A DNA stretch of 64,000 nucleotides from positions 24,506-88,505 of the forward strand of contig JAFUDQ010000017.1 in assembly GCA_017459075.1 (NCBI GenBank), given 5' to 3'. Within the stretch, counting starts at the first letter, position 1, and every line of letters begins with the position of its first letter. Under the pieces are notes generated by a model. That model searched no databases, was not told where the DNA came from, and saw nothing but the letters and a program-made list of their open reading frames with translations. This document shows, piece by piece, positions 51,690-61,674 of this stretch. The stretch is from Bacteroidales bacterium. GTDB taxonomy: Bacteria > Bacteroidota > Bacteroidia > Bacteroidales > UBA932. The translations under genes were made by a program, and so were the position numbers.

Positions 51690-53777
51690 ATGGAGCGGAC
51701 CTTCCAACAGTTTCACGATACTTTCCTTAAGCGTCGTCCGTACATTTTAGCCATCCTGATTATACTGTTCGCCGCTGCAATCGGCTGCTCTGTTTATTTT
51801 TATTGGGATAGGGTAGGTGAGTTGTTAATCAATATTTTAGCTTCTCTGCTGGCCTTCTTGGGTAGTGCTCTGCTACTCTTTGTAGCGACGATTCTTCTTC
51901 GGAAAAAAGAAGATGTCATCAAGGTTTCTTATGAGGATGAGAAGATGTATCGTCAGTATAAAAACAATTATCATCACTCATTTTTACTTCGCGCAGACAG
52001 CAAAAAGAAGATTAATCTTTATTGCGAAAAGCTGTTTCAGATTAAGCCTGATACTGCTTTTACCATCAATGATAACCCGGCGGAGCGTTTTGAATTGGAT
52101 GACTTCATCAAGACCCAGTGCCTGGAATTGCTGAAGGCTCACAAAAACAGTAAGATAGAGCATTGTGACACCGTCCGCCTGAATGGATGCAATGTTTCGG
52201 ACGATGGTTCTGTAAGCATCGACACAATCCGCAGTTCTTATCTGGCCCACATGCTTACAAACAGGGCTATCGATTATCCTTTGTCCGATGGCATATCAGT
52301 CCGCTCGCTTTATGAAAACAAGGCTGTGCTTACGCCGCTTAAGGATTCCAGGTTGTCGAACCATATTGGTATTAATGCGCTGATTTTCATCCATGACGGA
52401 AATAAGGTGTACCTTTTGCTCCCGGAAAGGGATAAGACCGGTACAATAGCCAAGGAGAGGCTTACGGCTTCCCTTGCCACCAGGCTTAAAATGGATGACT
52501 ATAAGGGCATCCTGACGGCGGATTATTTAAAAAAGGATTATGTGTCCGGCTGTATTTCTGAGGTGTTAAGGACAGGGGAGGGCTTCAGCTACAGTGCTCC
52601 GAAAATTTCTTTTTTGGGTGCCGGCAGGGATGTCTATGAAGGGGGAAAGCCTACTTTCTTTTATCGTGTAGACATTAATGCTTCCATTGAAGAGTATCTC
52701 AGGGAGAAGGAATTATTTGAAATTCAGACGCAGCAGCGTTTTTCCGGTGAGCCTGCGACGATGGACAAGATTAAACACGTCCATGTGGCTGTCTGGGATA
52801 CCGTTGAGCTGAAAAAGGAGGGTGTGCTTACTTTTACATCCCTTGTGAAGAAAGGCTATTCCGTCAAAACCAAGAAGATTTCTTCGCTTTGCGAGAAGAA
52901 TCTGCTTGGTAATTTCTGGTTCAATGCGGATTGCATGGAGTACTCAGAGGCCACACGCTCCAATGTGCGTTATAATCCGATTGAGTCTCTCTGTTTATCA
53001 AAAACCGGCCGGGACGATGCCTGTGAGGATGGTCTTGTGCGTACGAAGGATTTTGTTGCCGTTATTGACGGGGTTACAAGCAAGAGCGGTGCTTTGTTCA
53101 ATGGTAAAACCGGCGGTCGTATAGCGATGGAGCTGATTAAGGACTGTTTTGAGGATGGCTCTGTCCCAAGGGATAGCGATGCCAAAGCTACGGCTTTGCA
53201 GCTTCAGGCTCTGTTGAAAAAGTATTCAGAAGAGAATCAGCTGGAAGAAAAGGATGTTCACCTGTGTGCTTCTGTGCTTGTTTACAGCGCGGCCAAGCAG
53301 CAGATTTGGGCTATAGGGGACTGCCAGTATATGCTTAACGGAATTCCTTCCTGCCTGGAAAAGAGGGGAGACCGGGTTCTTTCCGAGGCGCGTTCGCTGG
53401 CTATTCATGCCATGTTGGCGGATGGAAAAACAGAGGCTGACCTGCGCAAAAATGATTTGGCAAGGGAGGCCATTCTTTCCGGCCTTAAGTTGCAGGAGAA
53501 ACTGGAGAATACAGAAGGGGATTATGGCTTCAGCGCCATTTCCAGCAGGGGCCGGGTAGACGATGTGGTCATCATAAATGTTCCTGACGGAGCAGAGGTC
53601 GTGCTGGCTTCTGACGGATATCCGGTGCTGTTCCCCACCCTTGATGCCAGCGAGGCCTACCTTAATATGCTTATCAAGGAAGACCCGCTCTGTTACAAGC
53701 TTTTCAAATCCACCAAGGGCCTTGCCCCGGGTTGCAACAGCTTCGACGACCGAACCTACATCCGTTTCACCATCTAG
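51690..53777 (+). CDS. Membrane protein with a C-terminal PP2C-like phosphatase domain
   Basis: 695 residues. Two membrane helices at about 17-38 and 45-70. The middle part (about 225-345: LIFIHDGNKVYLLLPERD, KERLTASLATRLK) has a faint Nudix-like look, without a confirmed Nudix box. The last 245 residues carry the PP2C metal-site motifs in order: AVIDGV (Asp460), AIGDCQYML (Asp544), VLASDGYPV (Asp642) and FDDRTY (Asp686/687). PP2C proteins dephosphorylate Ser/Thr proteins. No kinase partner is seen beside it. It begins one base after the oxidoreductase gene. The overall architecture is unknown to me. Confidence 0.78.
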   Translation: MERTFQQFHDTFLKRRPYILAILIILFAAAIGCSVYFYWDRVGELLINILASLLAFLGSALLLFVATILLRKKEDVIKVSYEDEKMYRQYKNNYHHSFLLRADSKKKINLYCEKLFQIKPDTAFTINDNPAERFELDDFIKTQCLELLKAHKNSKIEHCDTVRLNGCNVSDDGSVSIDTIRSSYLAHMLTNRAIDYPLSDGISVRSLYENKAVLTPLKDSRLSNHIGINALIFIHDGNKVYLLLPERDKTGTIAKERLTASLATRLKMDDYKGILTADYLKKDYVSGCISEVLRTGEGFSYSAPKISFLGAGRDVYEGGKPTFFYRVDINASIEEYLREKELFEIQTQQRFSGEPATMDKIKHVHVAVWDTVELKKEGVLTFTSLVKKGYSVKTKKISSLCEKNLLGNFWFNADCMEYSEATRSNVRYNPIESLCLSKTGRDDACEDGLVRTKDFVAVIDGVTSKSGALFNGKTGGRIAMELIKDCFEDGSVPRDSDAKATALQLQALLKKYSEENQLEEKDVHLCASVLVYSAAKQQIWAIGDCQYMLNGIPSCLEKRGDRVLSEARSLAIHAMLADGKTEADLRKNDLAREAILSGLKLQEKLENTEGDYGFSAISSRGRVDDVVIINVPDGAEVVLASDGYPVLFPTLDASEAYLNMLIKEDPLCYKLFKSTKGLAPGCNSFDDRTYIRFTI

Positions 53778-53780
53778 GAA

Positions 53781-53920
53781 CAAGGTTTCCAGGTGCAAAA
53801 GGGCTCCTTTTGCACCGCGATGGCCGAAAAACAAGGGTTCCAGGTGCAGAATGGCCCCTTTTGCACCGCGAGACCTCTTGCCTGGCACCTGGAGTCCTAT
53901 TGTTTAGAACCAGGAGTCCT
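53781..53920. repeat. Palindromic repeat block A (between convergent genes)
   Basis: Two hairpin units, the first GGTGCAAAAGG-gct-CCTTTTGCACC (53792-53816), then CCTGGCACCTGGAGTCCTAT and a second GGAGTCCTATTGT. A 45-base core (53859-53903) is the exact reverse complement of 60483-60527. The block separates the ends of the PP2C-like gene and pepT. Confidence 0.9.
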
Positions 53921-53925
53921 ATTGT

Positions 53926-55146
53926 CTATTCTGCGTACAGAGAGATGATGTTCAGGATTACCTCTGAGGCTTTTTCTATGCTCTCAAGGGGCACGAACTC
54001 CATCTTGCCGTGGAAGTTGAGGCCGCCGGCAAAGATGTTGGGGCAAGGCAGGCCTTTGAAGGAGAGATTGGCGCCGTCAGTGCCGCCGCGTATAGGCTGA
54101 ACCTTTGGCTTGATACCAGCCATCTCAATAGCCTTGATGGCCTTTTCCACCACGTGGAAGTGCGGCTCTACCTGCTCACGCATATTGTAGTACTGATCCT
54201 TAAGTGTCAAAGCAGCGGTTCCGTCGCCATACTTGACATTTATGAAATCGCAAACCTGGGTCATCAGGGCCTTCTTCTGCTCGAACTTCCCGCGGTCATG
54301 GTCTCGGATAATATAAGCGATATCGGCATTCTCTACACTTCCGTTAAAGGCGATAAGGTGGAAGAAGCCCTCATAGCCCTCTGTATACTCCGGCCTCTGC
54401 TCAACCGGCAACAGACCATTCAGTTCCGTGGCAATCAGGATGGCATTGCGCATCTTGCCTTTGGCGCTTCCCGGGTGCACATTCCTACCCTGAATATGTA
54501 TTTTTGCCGATGCAGCATTGAAGTTTTCATACTCCAGCTCTCCAACCTCGCCGCCATCCATTGTATAAGCGAAATCAGCTCCGAAACGGGAAACGTCGAA
54601 CTTAACCACACCGCGGCCAATCTCCTCGTCCGGAGTGAAGCCTATCTTGATGGGGCCATGCTTAAATTCCGGATGCTCAATTATGTACTGGACGGCATTC
54701 ATGATTTCCGCTACACCCGCTTTGTCATCAGCCCCAAGAAGGGTCGTACCATCAGTAGTGATAAGGGTCTGGCCCTTGTAATGAAGCATCTCCGGGAACT
54801 CTGAAGGCTTCAAAAACAGCCCGGGAACGCCACCCAGGGCAACATCGCCGCCATCGTAATTCTTAATAATCTGTGGCTTGACATCCTTTCCGGAAGCATC
54901 GGGGGCGGTATCCACATGTGCAATAAAACCAATAGCCGGAACCTTTTTGTCAATATTGGAAGGGATGCTGGCCATAACGTAACCGAACTCATCCAGGGTG
55001 ACATCGACACCAAGGGCGGCTAGTTCGTCGCGGAGCATCTTCAAAAGGTCCCACTCACGGGCAGCAGAAGGCTGGCTCTCTGAATTCTCATCGGATGTCG
55101 TCTCAACAGCGACATATCTTAAAAATCGGTCTAAAATATTTTCCAT
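53926..55146 (-). CDS. pepT: Peptidase T (tripeptide aminopeptidase)
   Basis: 406 residues, M20B metallopeptidase of normal length. Metal and catalytic residues: HVDTAPD (His77, Asp79), LLGADDKAG (Asp140) and TPDEEIGRG (Glu174/175). It removes N-terminal residues from tripeptides in the cytoplasm. It lies three bases after an OPT oligopeptide transporter gene on the same strand, which supports a peptide uptake and breakdown operon. Confidence 0.96.
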   Translation of the reverse strand: MENILDRFLRYVAVETTSDENSESQPSAAREWDLLKMLRDELAALGVDVTLDEFGYVMASIPSNIDKKVPAIGFIAHVDTAPDASGKDVKPQIIKNYDGGDVALGGVPGLFLKPSEFPEMLHYKGQTLITTDGTTLLGADDKAGVAEIMNAVQYIIEHPEFKHGPIKIGFTPDEEIGRGVVKFDVSRFGADFAYTMDGGEVGELEYENFNAASAKIHIQGRNVHPGSAKGKMRNAILIATELNGLLPVEQRPEYTEGYEGFFHLIAFNGSVENADIAYIIRDHDRGKFEQKKALMTQVCDFINVKYGDGTAALTLKDQYYNMREQVEPHFHVVEKAIKAIEMAGIKPKVQPIRGGTDGANLSFKGLPCPNIFAGGLNFHGKMEFVPLESIEKASEVILNIISLYAE

Positions 55147-55149
55147 AAA

Positions 55150-57084
55150 CTATTTATCTTTTTTCATTGAAGAGACTGTCATATAGATGATTAGGGCGAT
55201 GAAGGGGATGATTGCAACAGCCTCACCGTAATTGGTATTCCAATCCTTCAGGAAGATATTGACATTGGCAAACTTAAGGATGGCGCTAACAACACCCATG
55301 AGGGCGCCGCCGGCAATGAAACCGGAAGCGATAAGGGTGCCCTTGTTAAGACGGGCCTCGTTAACGGAAGCATCTTTGCTGCGTGTGCTGACGAACCAGG
55401 AAATTCCACCACCGATAAGAAGAGGAAGGTTCAGGTCCAAGGGAATAAACATTCCAAGAGCGAACGGCAGGGCCGGAATCTTAAGGAAGTTAAGGATAAG
55501 GGCAAGCACAGCACCAATGCCGTAAAGCATCCACGGAGCACCTTCACCACTCATAAGAGGGCCGATAAGGGCGGCCATTGCATTAGCCTGGGGAGCCACA
55601 AGGGCTTCATCGCCAGTAAAACCATAAGTCTTGTTAAGGACAAGCATCACTCCGCAAACGGTAACGGCGGAAACCGCCACGCCCAGGAACTTCCAAGTCT
55701 CCTGCTTGCGGGGAGTAGTACCAATCCAATAACCTATCTTAAGGTCTGTTATGAAAGAGCCCGCAACGGAAAGCGCCGTGCAGACAACGCCGCCGATAAT
55801 CAGCGCCGCAGCCATTCCGGCATTTCCCTTCAGGCCAACTGCAATCAGGACAACAGATGCGATGATAAGGGTCATGAGAGTCATGCCGCTGACAGGGTTG
55901 GAACCCACGATTGCGATTGCATTTGCGGCCACAGTGGTAAAGAGGAAGGCGATAACGCCAACGATTACAAGGCCGACCAGCGCCTGCCAGATATTCTCTA
56001 CAACGCCCCCGAAGGCGAAGAATGCAAAGATGGCGATAAGGGCGATGGCAATCCCGAAGACGATATTCTTCATAGGAATATCCTCGTCTGTTCGGGCAAC
56101 CTTGCCGGCGTCTTTCTTATCACCCTTGAACTCACTTACAGCCAGGCCCAGGGCTGATTTTATCACGCCGAAGGATTTTATTATGCCGATGATGCCGGCA
56201 GTTGCGATACCTCCGATGCCGATAGGCCTTGCGTAGGTGCTGAATATGTTTTCAGGGCTTAATGCCGCAGCCTGAGCCTCAGGAAGCACAAAACCAATCA
56301 GCGGAATGATGAAGAACCATACAAGGAAGGAGCCGCAGCAGATTATAAGGGCATACTTGAGGCCGATGATGAAACCAAGTCCCAGAACGGCCGCGCCGGT
56401 ATTGAGCTTGACAACAATCTTGGCTTTCTCTGCAATTGCAGCCCCGAATTCAACCACACGTGAAGTAAGGGTTTCGCTCCAGAGGCCTATGCTGGCTACG
56501 ATGAAGTCGTACAGACCGCCGATTAGGCCACTGAGTACCAGCACTTTGGCTCCTTTGCCGCCACTTTCTCCGTTAACCAGCACCTGGGTTGTGGCGGTGG
56601 CCTCCGGGAAAGGATATTTGCCATGCATTTCCTTGACAAAGTATTTGCGGAAAGGTATCAGGAACAGGATTCCGAGAACGCCGCCAAGAAGGGAGGACAG
56701 CACCATCTGGGTGAAGTTTATGTCCAGGCCCAGGATGTAAATTGCGGGCAGGGTGAAGATGGCGCCGGCAACTACAGCTCCGGAGCAGCCCCCGATAGAC
56801 TGGATAATCACGTTCTGGCTGAGCCTGTCGTTCTTGCGTACTGCCGCTGTAAGGCCTACTCCGATGATGGCGATAGGTATCGCCGCCTCGAATACCTGAC
56901 CTACTTTAAGGCCAAGGTAGGCGGCGGCAGCCGAAAACAGTATTACCATGAAGATACCCACAAGTACAGAGTAGGGGGTGACTTCGGCGTACTTTCTGCC
57001 GGGACTAAGGAGCGGTTTGTACTCTTCTCCTGGTTTTAGTTCGCGCTGCGCGTTCTCCGGCAGCTTCAGATTGTTTTCTTCCAT
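55150..57084 (-). CDS. OPT-family oligopeptide transporter
   Basis: 644 residues with about 15 hydrophobic helices. Family marks include FPEATATTQVLVNGE near the cytoplasmic side, GSNPVSGMTLMTLI, and PFALGMFIPLDLNLPLLIGG towards the C-terminus. Proton-driven import of small peptides (or of peptide-like metal chelates) is expected. First gene of the operon with pepT. Its minus-strand promoter (TAAGTTTG, 57182-57175) lies beyond a palindromic repeat, so its 5' leader contains that repeat. Confidence 0.93.
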   Translation of the reverse strand: MEENNLKLPENAQRELKPGEEYKPLLSPGRKYAEVTPYSVLVGIFMVILFSAAAAYLGLKVGQVFEAAIPIAIIGVGLTAAVRKNDRLSQNVIIQSIGGCSGAVVAGAIFTLPAIYILGLDINFTQMVLSSLLGGVLGILFLIPFRKYFVKEMHGKYPFPEATATTQVLVNGESGGKGAKVLVLSGLIGGLYDFIVASIGLWSETLTSRVVEFGAAIAEKAKIVVKLNTGAAVLGLGFIIGLKYALIICCGSFLVWFFIIPLIGFVLPEAQAAALSPENIFSTYARPIGIGGIATAGIIGIIKSFGVIKSALGLAVSEFKGDKKDAGKVARTDEDIPMKNIVFGIAIALIAIFAFFAFGGVVENIWQALVGLVIVGVIAFLFTTVAANAIAIVGSNPVSGMTLMTLIIASVVLIAVGLKGNAGMAAALIIGGVVCTALSVAGSFITDLKIGYWIGTTPRKQETWKFLGVAVSAVTVCGVMLVLNKTYGFTGDEALVAPQANAMAALIGPLMSGEGAPWMLYGIGAVLALILNFLKIPALPFALGMFIPLDLNLPLLIGGGISWFVSTRSKDASVNEARLNKGTLIASGFIAGGALMGVVSAILKFANVNIFLKDWNTNYGEAVAIIPFIALIIYMTVSSMKKDK

Positions 57085-57099
57085 ATATTATGTTTTTAC

Positions 57100-57169
57100 A
57101 TTTCTCCACTCACTTCGTTCGGTCGACATGACAAATAAACCTGTCATGTCGAGCGAAGTCGAGACATCT
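57100..57169. repeat. Palindromic repeat in the 5' leader of the OPT gene
   Basis: ATTTCTCC...GTCGACATGAC, a 10-base centre, then GTCATGTCGAGCGAAGTCGA and GACATCT. The same arms occur inside citCG (16752, 17264) and at 20461. Confidence 0.85.
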
Positions 57170-57174
57170 AATTG

Positions 57175-57182
57175 CAAACTTA
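57175..57182 (-). promoter_or_regulatory. Predicted -7 element for the OPT-pepT operon
   Basis: TAAGTTTG on the minus strand. The next 13 upstream bases are shared with the fucI promoter region, so the two operons diverge from one compact site. Confidence 0.5.
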
Positions 57183-57192
57183 GTAAAAACAA

Positions 57193-57223
57193 TTGTAAAA
57201 ACGTTTAAAAATCTCTATCTTGT
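57193..57223 (+). promoter_or_regulatory. Predicted promoter of fucIP
   Basis: TTG at 57193-57195, 20-base spacer, TATCTTGT at 57216-57223 (near TAnnTTTG). An ACGTTT sits between the boxes. Start of transcription near 57229 favours translation from ATG 57256. Confidence 0.5.
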
Positions 57224-57255
57224 GGGACAAAATGAAAACAAATACCACGTACTCT

Positions 57256-59076
57256 ATGAATAAATACCCAAAAATCGGCATCAGACCCACAATAGATGGC
57301 CGTCAGGGCGGTGTAAGAGAAGCCCTGGAAGAAAAAACAATGGCTTTGGCCGGCGCTGTCGCCAACCTTATCACCTCAAATCTTCGTAACGGAGACGGTT
57401 CACCGGTTGAATGCGTAATCGCAGACCATACCATCGGCCGTGTAGAAGAAGCCGCCGCGTGCGCGGAAAAATTTGAACGCGAAGGCGTTGGTGCCACAAT
57501 TACCGTAACCTCATGCTGGTGCTATGGTTCTGAAACCATGGACATGAACCCTCATTGGCCCAAAGCCGTCTGGGGATTCAACGGCACGGAGCGCCCGGGC
57601 GCAGTTTATCTGGCAGCAGTCCTTGCTGCCCATGCCCAGAAAGGCCTTCCGGCCTTTGGAATCTATGGCCATGATGTCCAGGATCTGAATGACAACACCA
57701 TTCCGGACGATGTTGCAGAGAAGATTCTCCGCTTTGCACGCGCAGCCCTGGCTGTATCCACCATGCGCGGAAAGAGCTACCTGTCAATGGGCGGAACCTG
57801 CATGGGAATCGCCGGCTCAATCGTCAATGCGGATTTCCTGCAGAACTATCTTGGAATGCGTACAGAGTACGTTTCCCTTGTAGAAATCCTGCGCCGCGTA
57901 GATTACGGCATCTATGACCACGAGGAATTCAAGAAGGCCATGGAATGGGTAGACAAATACTGCAAACCCCAGGAAGGCCATGATTATAACGAAGACCGCG
58001 CCCTCTTCCCCGGCACGCCGATGACTTATTTCAACGGCAAGGGTAAAGGCAAAAACCGCCAGGAGAAGGATGAAGACTGGGAGTTCACCGTAAAGAACAT
58101 GATGATTATCCGCGACCTTATGTGCGGAAACCCCAAGCTTCTTGAAATGGGCTATAAAGAGGAAGCCCTTGGGCACAATGCCATTGCAGGCGGCGTCCAG
58201 GGCCAGCGTCAGTGGACGGATTACAAGCCTAATTTTGACTTCCCGGAGTCCCTGATGTGCTCTTCCTTTGACTGGAACGGCATCCGCGAAGCCTACGTCC
58301 TTGCTACAGAGAATGATTTCCTTAACGGAATGTCGATGCTGTTTGGCCACCTTCTCACCGGCCGCGGCGTAATGTTCAGTGACGTACGTACTTACTGGAG
58401 CCCGGAAGCAGTTAAACGCGTTACCGGAAAGGCTCCTGAAGGCCTCGCCGCAGGCGGATTCATCCACCTTATCAACTCCGGAGCAACAACCCTTGATGCG
58501 ACCGGTGCAATGAAAGACGGGGAGGGAAATCCAACGATGAAGGAACCTTGGAATATGACAGAAGAAGACGTCCAGGCCTGCCTCAAGGCTACCAACTGGA
58601 TGCCGGCAGACCGAGACTACTTCCGCGGAGGCGGCTATTCATCCCACTTTGTAACCCGCGGCGGCATGCCCATGACCATGATGAGGCTTAACATCGTCAG
58701 CGGCCTTGGCCCCGTCCTTCAGATTGCAGAAGGCTGGAGTGCAGAGCTTCCCAAGGATATGCACGATATTCTTGACAAGCGTACTGACCCCACCTGGCCT
58801 ACCACCTGGTTCGTTCCGCGCCTTGACGCGAACAAAGACGCATTCAAGGATGTTTACAGCGTAATGAACAACTGGGGAGCAAATCACGGGGCGATAGCTT
58901 ACGGGCACATCGGAGCAGACCTCATTACCCTTTGCTCTATGCTCCGCATCCCTGTATGCATGCACAATGTTGCGGACGAAAAGATATTCCGACCTGCTGC
59001 ATGGAACGCCTTCGGAATGGACAAGGAGGGTGCTGATTACAGGGCTTGCGCTAATTTTGGACCAATTTATAAATGA
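57256..59076 (+). CDS. fucI: L-fucose isomerase
   Basis: 606 residues from ATG 57256; the sequence then reads [19 protein letters not shown], closely matching the start of E. coli FucI. ATG 57232 would add eight residues and leave almost no leader. Conserved blocks: [75 protein letters not shown] and GANHG. Converts L-fucose to L-fuculose using Mn2+. It overlaps fucP by four bases. No fucK or fucA is in view. Confidence 0.96.
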   Translation: MNKYPKIGIRPTIDGRQGGVREALEEKTMALAGAVANLITSNLRNGDGSPVECVIADHTIGRVEEAAACAEKFEREGVGATITVTSCWCYGSETMDMNPHWPKAVWGFNGTERPGAVYLAAVLAAHAQKGLPAFGIYGHDVQDLNDNTIPDDVAEKILRFARAALAVSTMRGKSYLSMGGTCMGIAGSIVNADFLQNYLGMRTEYVSLVEILRRVDYGIYDHEEFKKAMEWVDKYCKPQEGHDYNEDRALFPGTPMTYFNGKGKGKNRQEKDEDWEFTVKNMMIIRDLMCGNPKLLEMGYKEEALGHNAIAGGVQGQRQWTDYKPNFDFPESLMCSSFDWNGIREAYVLATENDFLNGMSMLFGHLLTGRGVMFSDVRTYWSPEAVKRVTGKAPEGLAAGGFIHLINSGATTLDATGAMKDGEGNPTMKEPWNMTEEDVQACLKATNWMPADRDYFRGGGYSSHFVTRGGMPMTMMRLNIVSGLGPVLQIAEGWSAELPKDMHDILDKRTDPTWPTTWFVPRLDANKDAFKDVYSVMNNWGANHGAIAYGHIGADLITLCSMLRIPVCMHNVADEKIFRPAAWNAFGMDKEGADYRACANFGPIYK

Positions 59077-60371
59077 TAATGAAACAGAGACTGGTAGAAA
59101 AGCAGTACCTGCTGCCTTTCATACTTATTACAACACTCTTCGCCCTTTGGGGCTTTGCGAATGATATTACCAACCCGATGGTGGCCGGCTTCCAGACTAT
59201 TATGGAATTGTCGGCCGCCAAGGCTTCGCTTATCCAGTTCGCTTTTTACGGCGGATATGCGACGATGGCTATCCCTGCGGCACTTTTTGCCCGCAAGTAC
59301 AGCTATAAGAGCGGCATAATGTTGGGACTGACCCTGTATGCTCTGGGCGCGTTCCTGTTCATCCCCGCTGCGGCGCAGCAGAGTTTCACCTTCTTCTGCC
59401 TGTCTCTGTACATACTCACTTTCGGACTGGCTTTTCTGGAGACTACGGCCAATCCGTTCATATTGTCCCTCGGAAGCAAGGAGACCTCTACCCGCCGTCT
59501 GAATCTGGCTCAGGCGTTCAATCCCATGGGCTCCCTGGCTGGAATGGCGGTGGCATCCATGATTGTGCTTCCTTCCCTTATCAGCGACACTCACAGGGAT
59601 GCCGCAGGACAGCTGTTTTTCAGCGAACTTCCTGAGGCCCAGAAGGCTGTGGAAAGGGTGCATGACCTGGCGGTTATCCGCGATGCCTATGTGGCTTTGG
59701 GTATTGTTGTGCTGCTGGTTCTTGTTATCATCGGCATAACAAAAATGCCCAAAACCAGTACTACATCGGCACAGAAAACCAGTACAAAGGGCACCCTGAA
59801 GCGCCTGTGGAAGAATGTTGCTTACAGGGAGGGTGTGGTTGCACAGGTTTTCTATGTGGCCGCCCAGATTATGGTATGGACCTTCATCATACAGTATGCC
59901 GACAATCTTGGAATCAATAAGGCTACGGCGCAGACTTACAACATTGTAGCGATGGCTATGTTCCTGTGTTTCAGGTTTGTAGCCACCTTCCTTATGAAGT
60001 ATGTGAATTCCAGAAAGCTGCTGGCTATCTTCGGTACGATGGCGGCTCTTTGCACCATCGGCGCCATTCTGTTTGTAGGAATGGCCGGTCTAATCTGCCT
60101 TGTTGCCATCAGTGCTTTCATGAGCCTTATGTTCCCGACGATTTACGGTATTGCCTTGGAAGAGGTTTCTCCGGAGGACAGTACCCTTGGCGCGGCTTTC
60201 CTTGTTATGGCGATTGTTGGCGGGGCGCTTTTGCCGCCGCTTCAGGGTAGCATTATTGACAAGGGAATCATTCTGGGGCACCCGGCTGTGAACGTAAGCT
60301 TTGTACTGCCGCTCATCTGCTTCCTGGTAGTAACTATCTACGGCATCCGCCGCTTCCGCCAAGTACGCTAG
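59073..60371 (+). CDS. fucP: L-fucose:H+ symporter
   Basis: 430-432 residues (ATG 59073 or 59079), twelve helices, [18 protein letters not shown] is the FucP/GluP helix-1 signature with the proton-coupling Asp; [11 protein letters not shown] and [11 protein letters not shown] are further marks. Linked to fucI by overlap, so fucose is the likely substrate, although glucose/galactose symporters of the same family look similar. Followed by a 240-base repeat region. Confidence 0.92.
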   Translation: MIMKQRLVEKQYLLPFILITTLFALWGFANDITNPMVAGFQTIMELSAAKASLIQFAFYGGYATMAIPAALFARKYSYKSGIMLGLTLYALGAFLFIPAAAQQSFTFFCLSLYILTFGLAFLETTANPFILSLGSKETSTRRLNLAQAFNPMGSLAGMAVASMIVLPSLISDTHRDAAGQLFFSELPEAQKAVERVHDLAVIRDAYVALGIVVLLVLVIIGITKMPKTSTTSAQKTSTKGTLKRLWKNVAYREGVVAQVFYVAAQIMVWTFIIQYADNLGINKATAQTYNIVAMAMFLCFRFVATFLMKYVNSRKLLAIFGTMAALCTIGAILFVGMAGLICLVAISAFMSLMFPTIYGIALEEVSPEDSTLGAAFLVMAIVGGALLPPLQGSIIDKGIILGHPAVNVSFVLPLICFLVVTIYGIRRFRQVR

Positions 60372-60418
60372 GGTTCGCCAGAGTTTGCTAGGTTCGTCAG
60401 GGTTCGCCAGATTCGCCA
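60370..60418. repeat. Short tandem repeat after fucP
   Basis: Three to four imperfect units around GGGTTCGCCAGA (TAGGGTTCGCCAGAG, TAGGTTCGTCA, GGGTTCGCCAGA, TTCGCCA) directly after the fucP stop. Confidence 0.6.
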
Positions 60419-60434
60419 AAGCTAAGCCTTCCCT

Positions 60435-60610
60435 GGCTATCAATAGGACTCGCGGTTCAAACAATAGGTCTCCAGGTGCCAGACAATAGGACTCCAGGTG
60501 CCAGGCAAGAGGTCTCGCGGTGCAAAACCGGCTCTTTTGCACCTGGGGACCTTGTTTTTCGGCCTTAGCGGTGCAAAACAGGCTCTTTTGCACCTGGAGC
60601 CCTTGCCGGG
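60435..60610. repeat. Palindromic repeat block B, inverted copy of block A
   Basis: Repeated CAATAGGACTCC and CCAGGTGCCAG units, then hairpins GGTGCAAAA-n7-TTTTGCACC at 60519-60543 and 60570-60594. Bases 60483-60527 are the exact reverse complement of 53859-53903, and similarity extends over about 140 bases. It fills most of the gap between convergent fucP and the EamA gene. Confidence 0.9.
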
Positions 60611-60614
60611 GGCC

Positions 60615-61520
60615 TTATTTGGATTTAGGAACGAAGTTCACGAGGCTGACGCCGGTGAAGACCATCGCCGTAGCAAGAATTTTAAGGGAGTTCAGGGTGT
60701 CAAGCCCCATAGCCAGGGCAATAACCATGGCAATGACGGGCTGGACGTAAGTGTACATGCACACGACTACCGGACGAAGGCGCTTCTGGCCTATCGGAAT
60801 AAGGAAATAGGCCACGAAGGTCGCAAACACCACAACATACAGAACCTGCCATACCACCTCCATCGGCACAGAAGAAAGATTGGAAGCCCCGAAAGCACTG
60901 AAAGAGAAGGGCAGAGCCATCAGCGAAGAGAAAAGGAACATCCATTTCATGAAGGTCACAACCGAGTACTTCTGTATCAGCGGTTTGAAGATGCCAACAT
61001 AGGAAGCGAAGCTTAAGGTATTGATTATCATGCCGATGATGCCCCAGACTGAGGTGGACTCCGCTCCGCCTCGGATGGATACGCAGTTGAAAATGAGAAT
61101 CATTACGCCGATGAGGCTAAGAGTGATTCCGGTCACCCCGCTCCATGTTATTCTCTCTTTGATGACGATTGCCGATATGATCAGGGTCATAATGGGACTG
61201 AGCGTACTCATTATGGAAGCATCGATGGCGGTAGTCTTGGTGATGGCGAAGAGGAAGGAAACCTGCGTCAGAAACAGCCCCAGGAATGACGCCAGGGCTA
61301 TTTTCCGGAAATCGGCCTTCTCAATTCGCTCACGCTTTCCCGTAAACATCGACCATAACCAGAAAAGGATGGTAGCACCGAAAGACCGCAGGCAAAAAAG
61401 AGCCATCGGCGTAATATTTCCGTCAATCGCAATGTTCTTGCAGCTGATTATATTGAAGCCGAAAATGGCGTACGCTGCAAAGCACGCCAGGTTCCCAATC
61501 AATGTTCCGTTGTTCTTCAT
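60615..61520 (-). CDS. EamA-family (DMT superfamily) transporter
   Basis: 301 residues from the ATG at 61520; ten predicted helices in two EamA repeats. FAAYAIFGFNIISCKN in helix 1, STLSPIMTLIISAIVIKERIT closing the first half, and YTYVQPVIAMVIALAMGLD in the second are typical. Members export amino acids, nucleosides or other metabolites; the substrate is unknown. It stands alone, convergent with fucP. Confidence 0.9.
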   Translation of the reverse strand: MKNNGTLIGNLACFAAYAIFGFNIISCKNIAIDGNITPMALFCLRSFGATILFWLWSMFTGKRERIEKADFRKIALASFLGLFLTQVSFLFAITKTTAIDASIMSTLSPIMTLIISAIVIKERITWSGVTGITLSLIGVMILIFNCVSIRGGAESTSVWGIIGMIINTLSFASYVGIFKPLIQKYSVVTFMKWMFLFSSLMALPFSFSAFGASNLSSVPMEVVWQVLYVVVFATFVAYFLIPIGQKRLRPVVVCMYTYVQPVIAMVIALAMGLDTLNSLKILATAMVFTGVSLVNFVPKSK

Positions 61521-61568
61521 TACCTGTAAGTCAAAAACAGCCGCCAAAATTTGTAAAAATAATTGAGA

Positions 61569-61600
61569 TTGGCAATACTCACCGTTTTTTCTTATTTTTG
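61569..61600 (+). promoter_or_regulatory. Predicted promoter before the broken TPR-like gene
   Basis: TTG at 61569-61571, 21-base spacer, TATTTTTG at 61593-61600. About 75 bases before ATG 61675. Confidence 0.5.
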
Positions 61601-61674
61601 TCTGCACAAGCCTTGGTGCGGGGAACTACGCTGCAAATCTAAGGGTTGTAAAGTTGAAACAAACCGCAGCAGCA

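Noticed and set aside
60369-60614. Integron or recombination site array after fucP
   Set aside because: No integrase gene and no attC-like core; the units are better explained by the same repeat family as at 53781.
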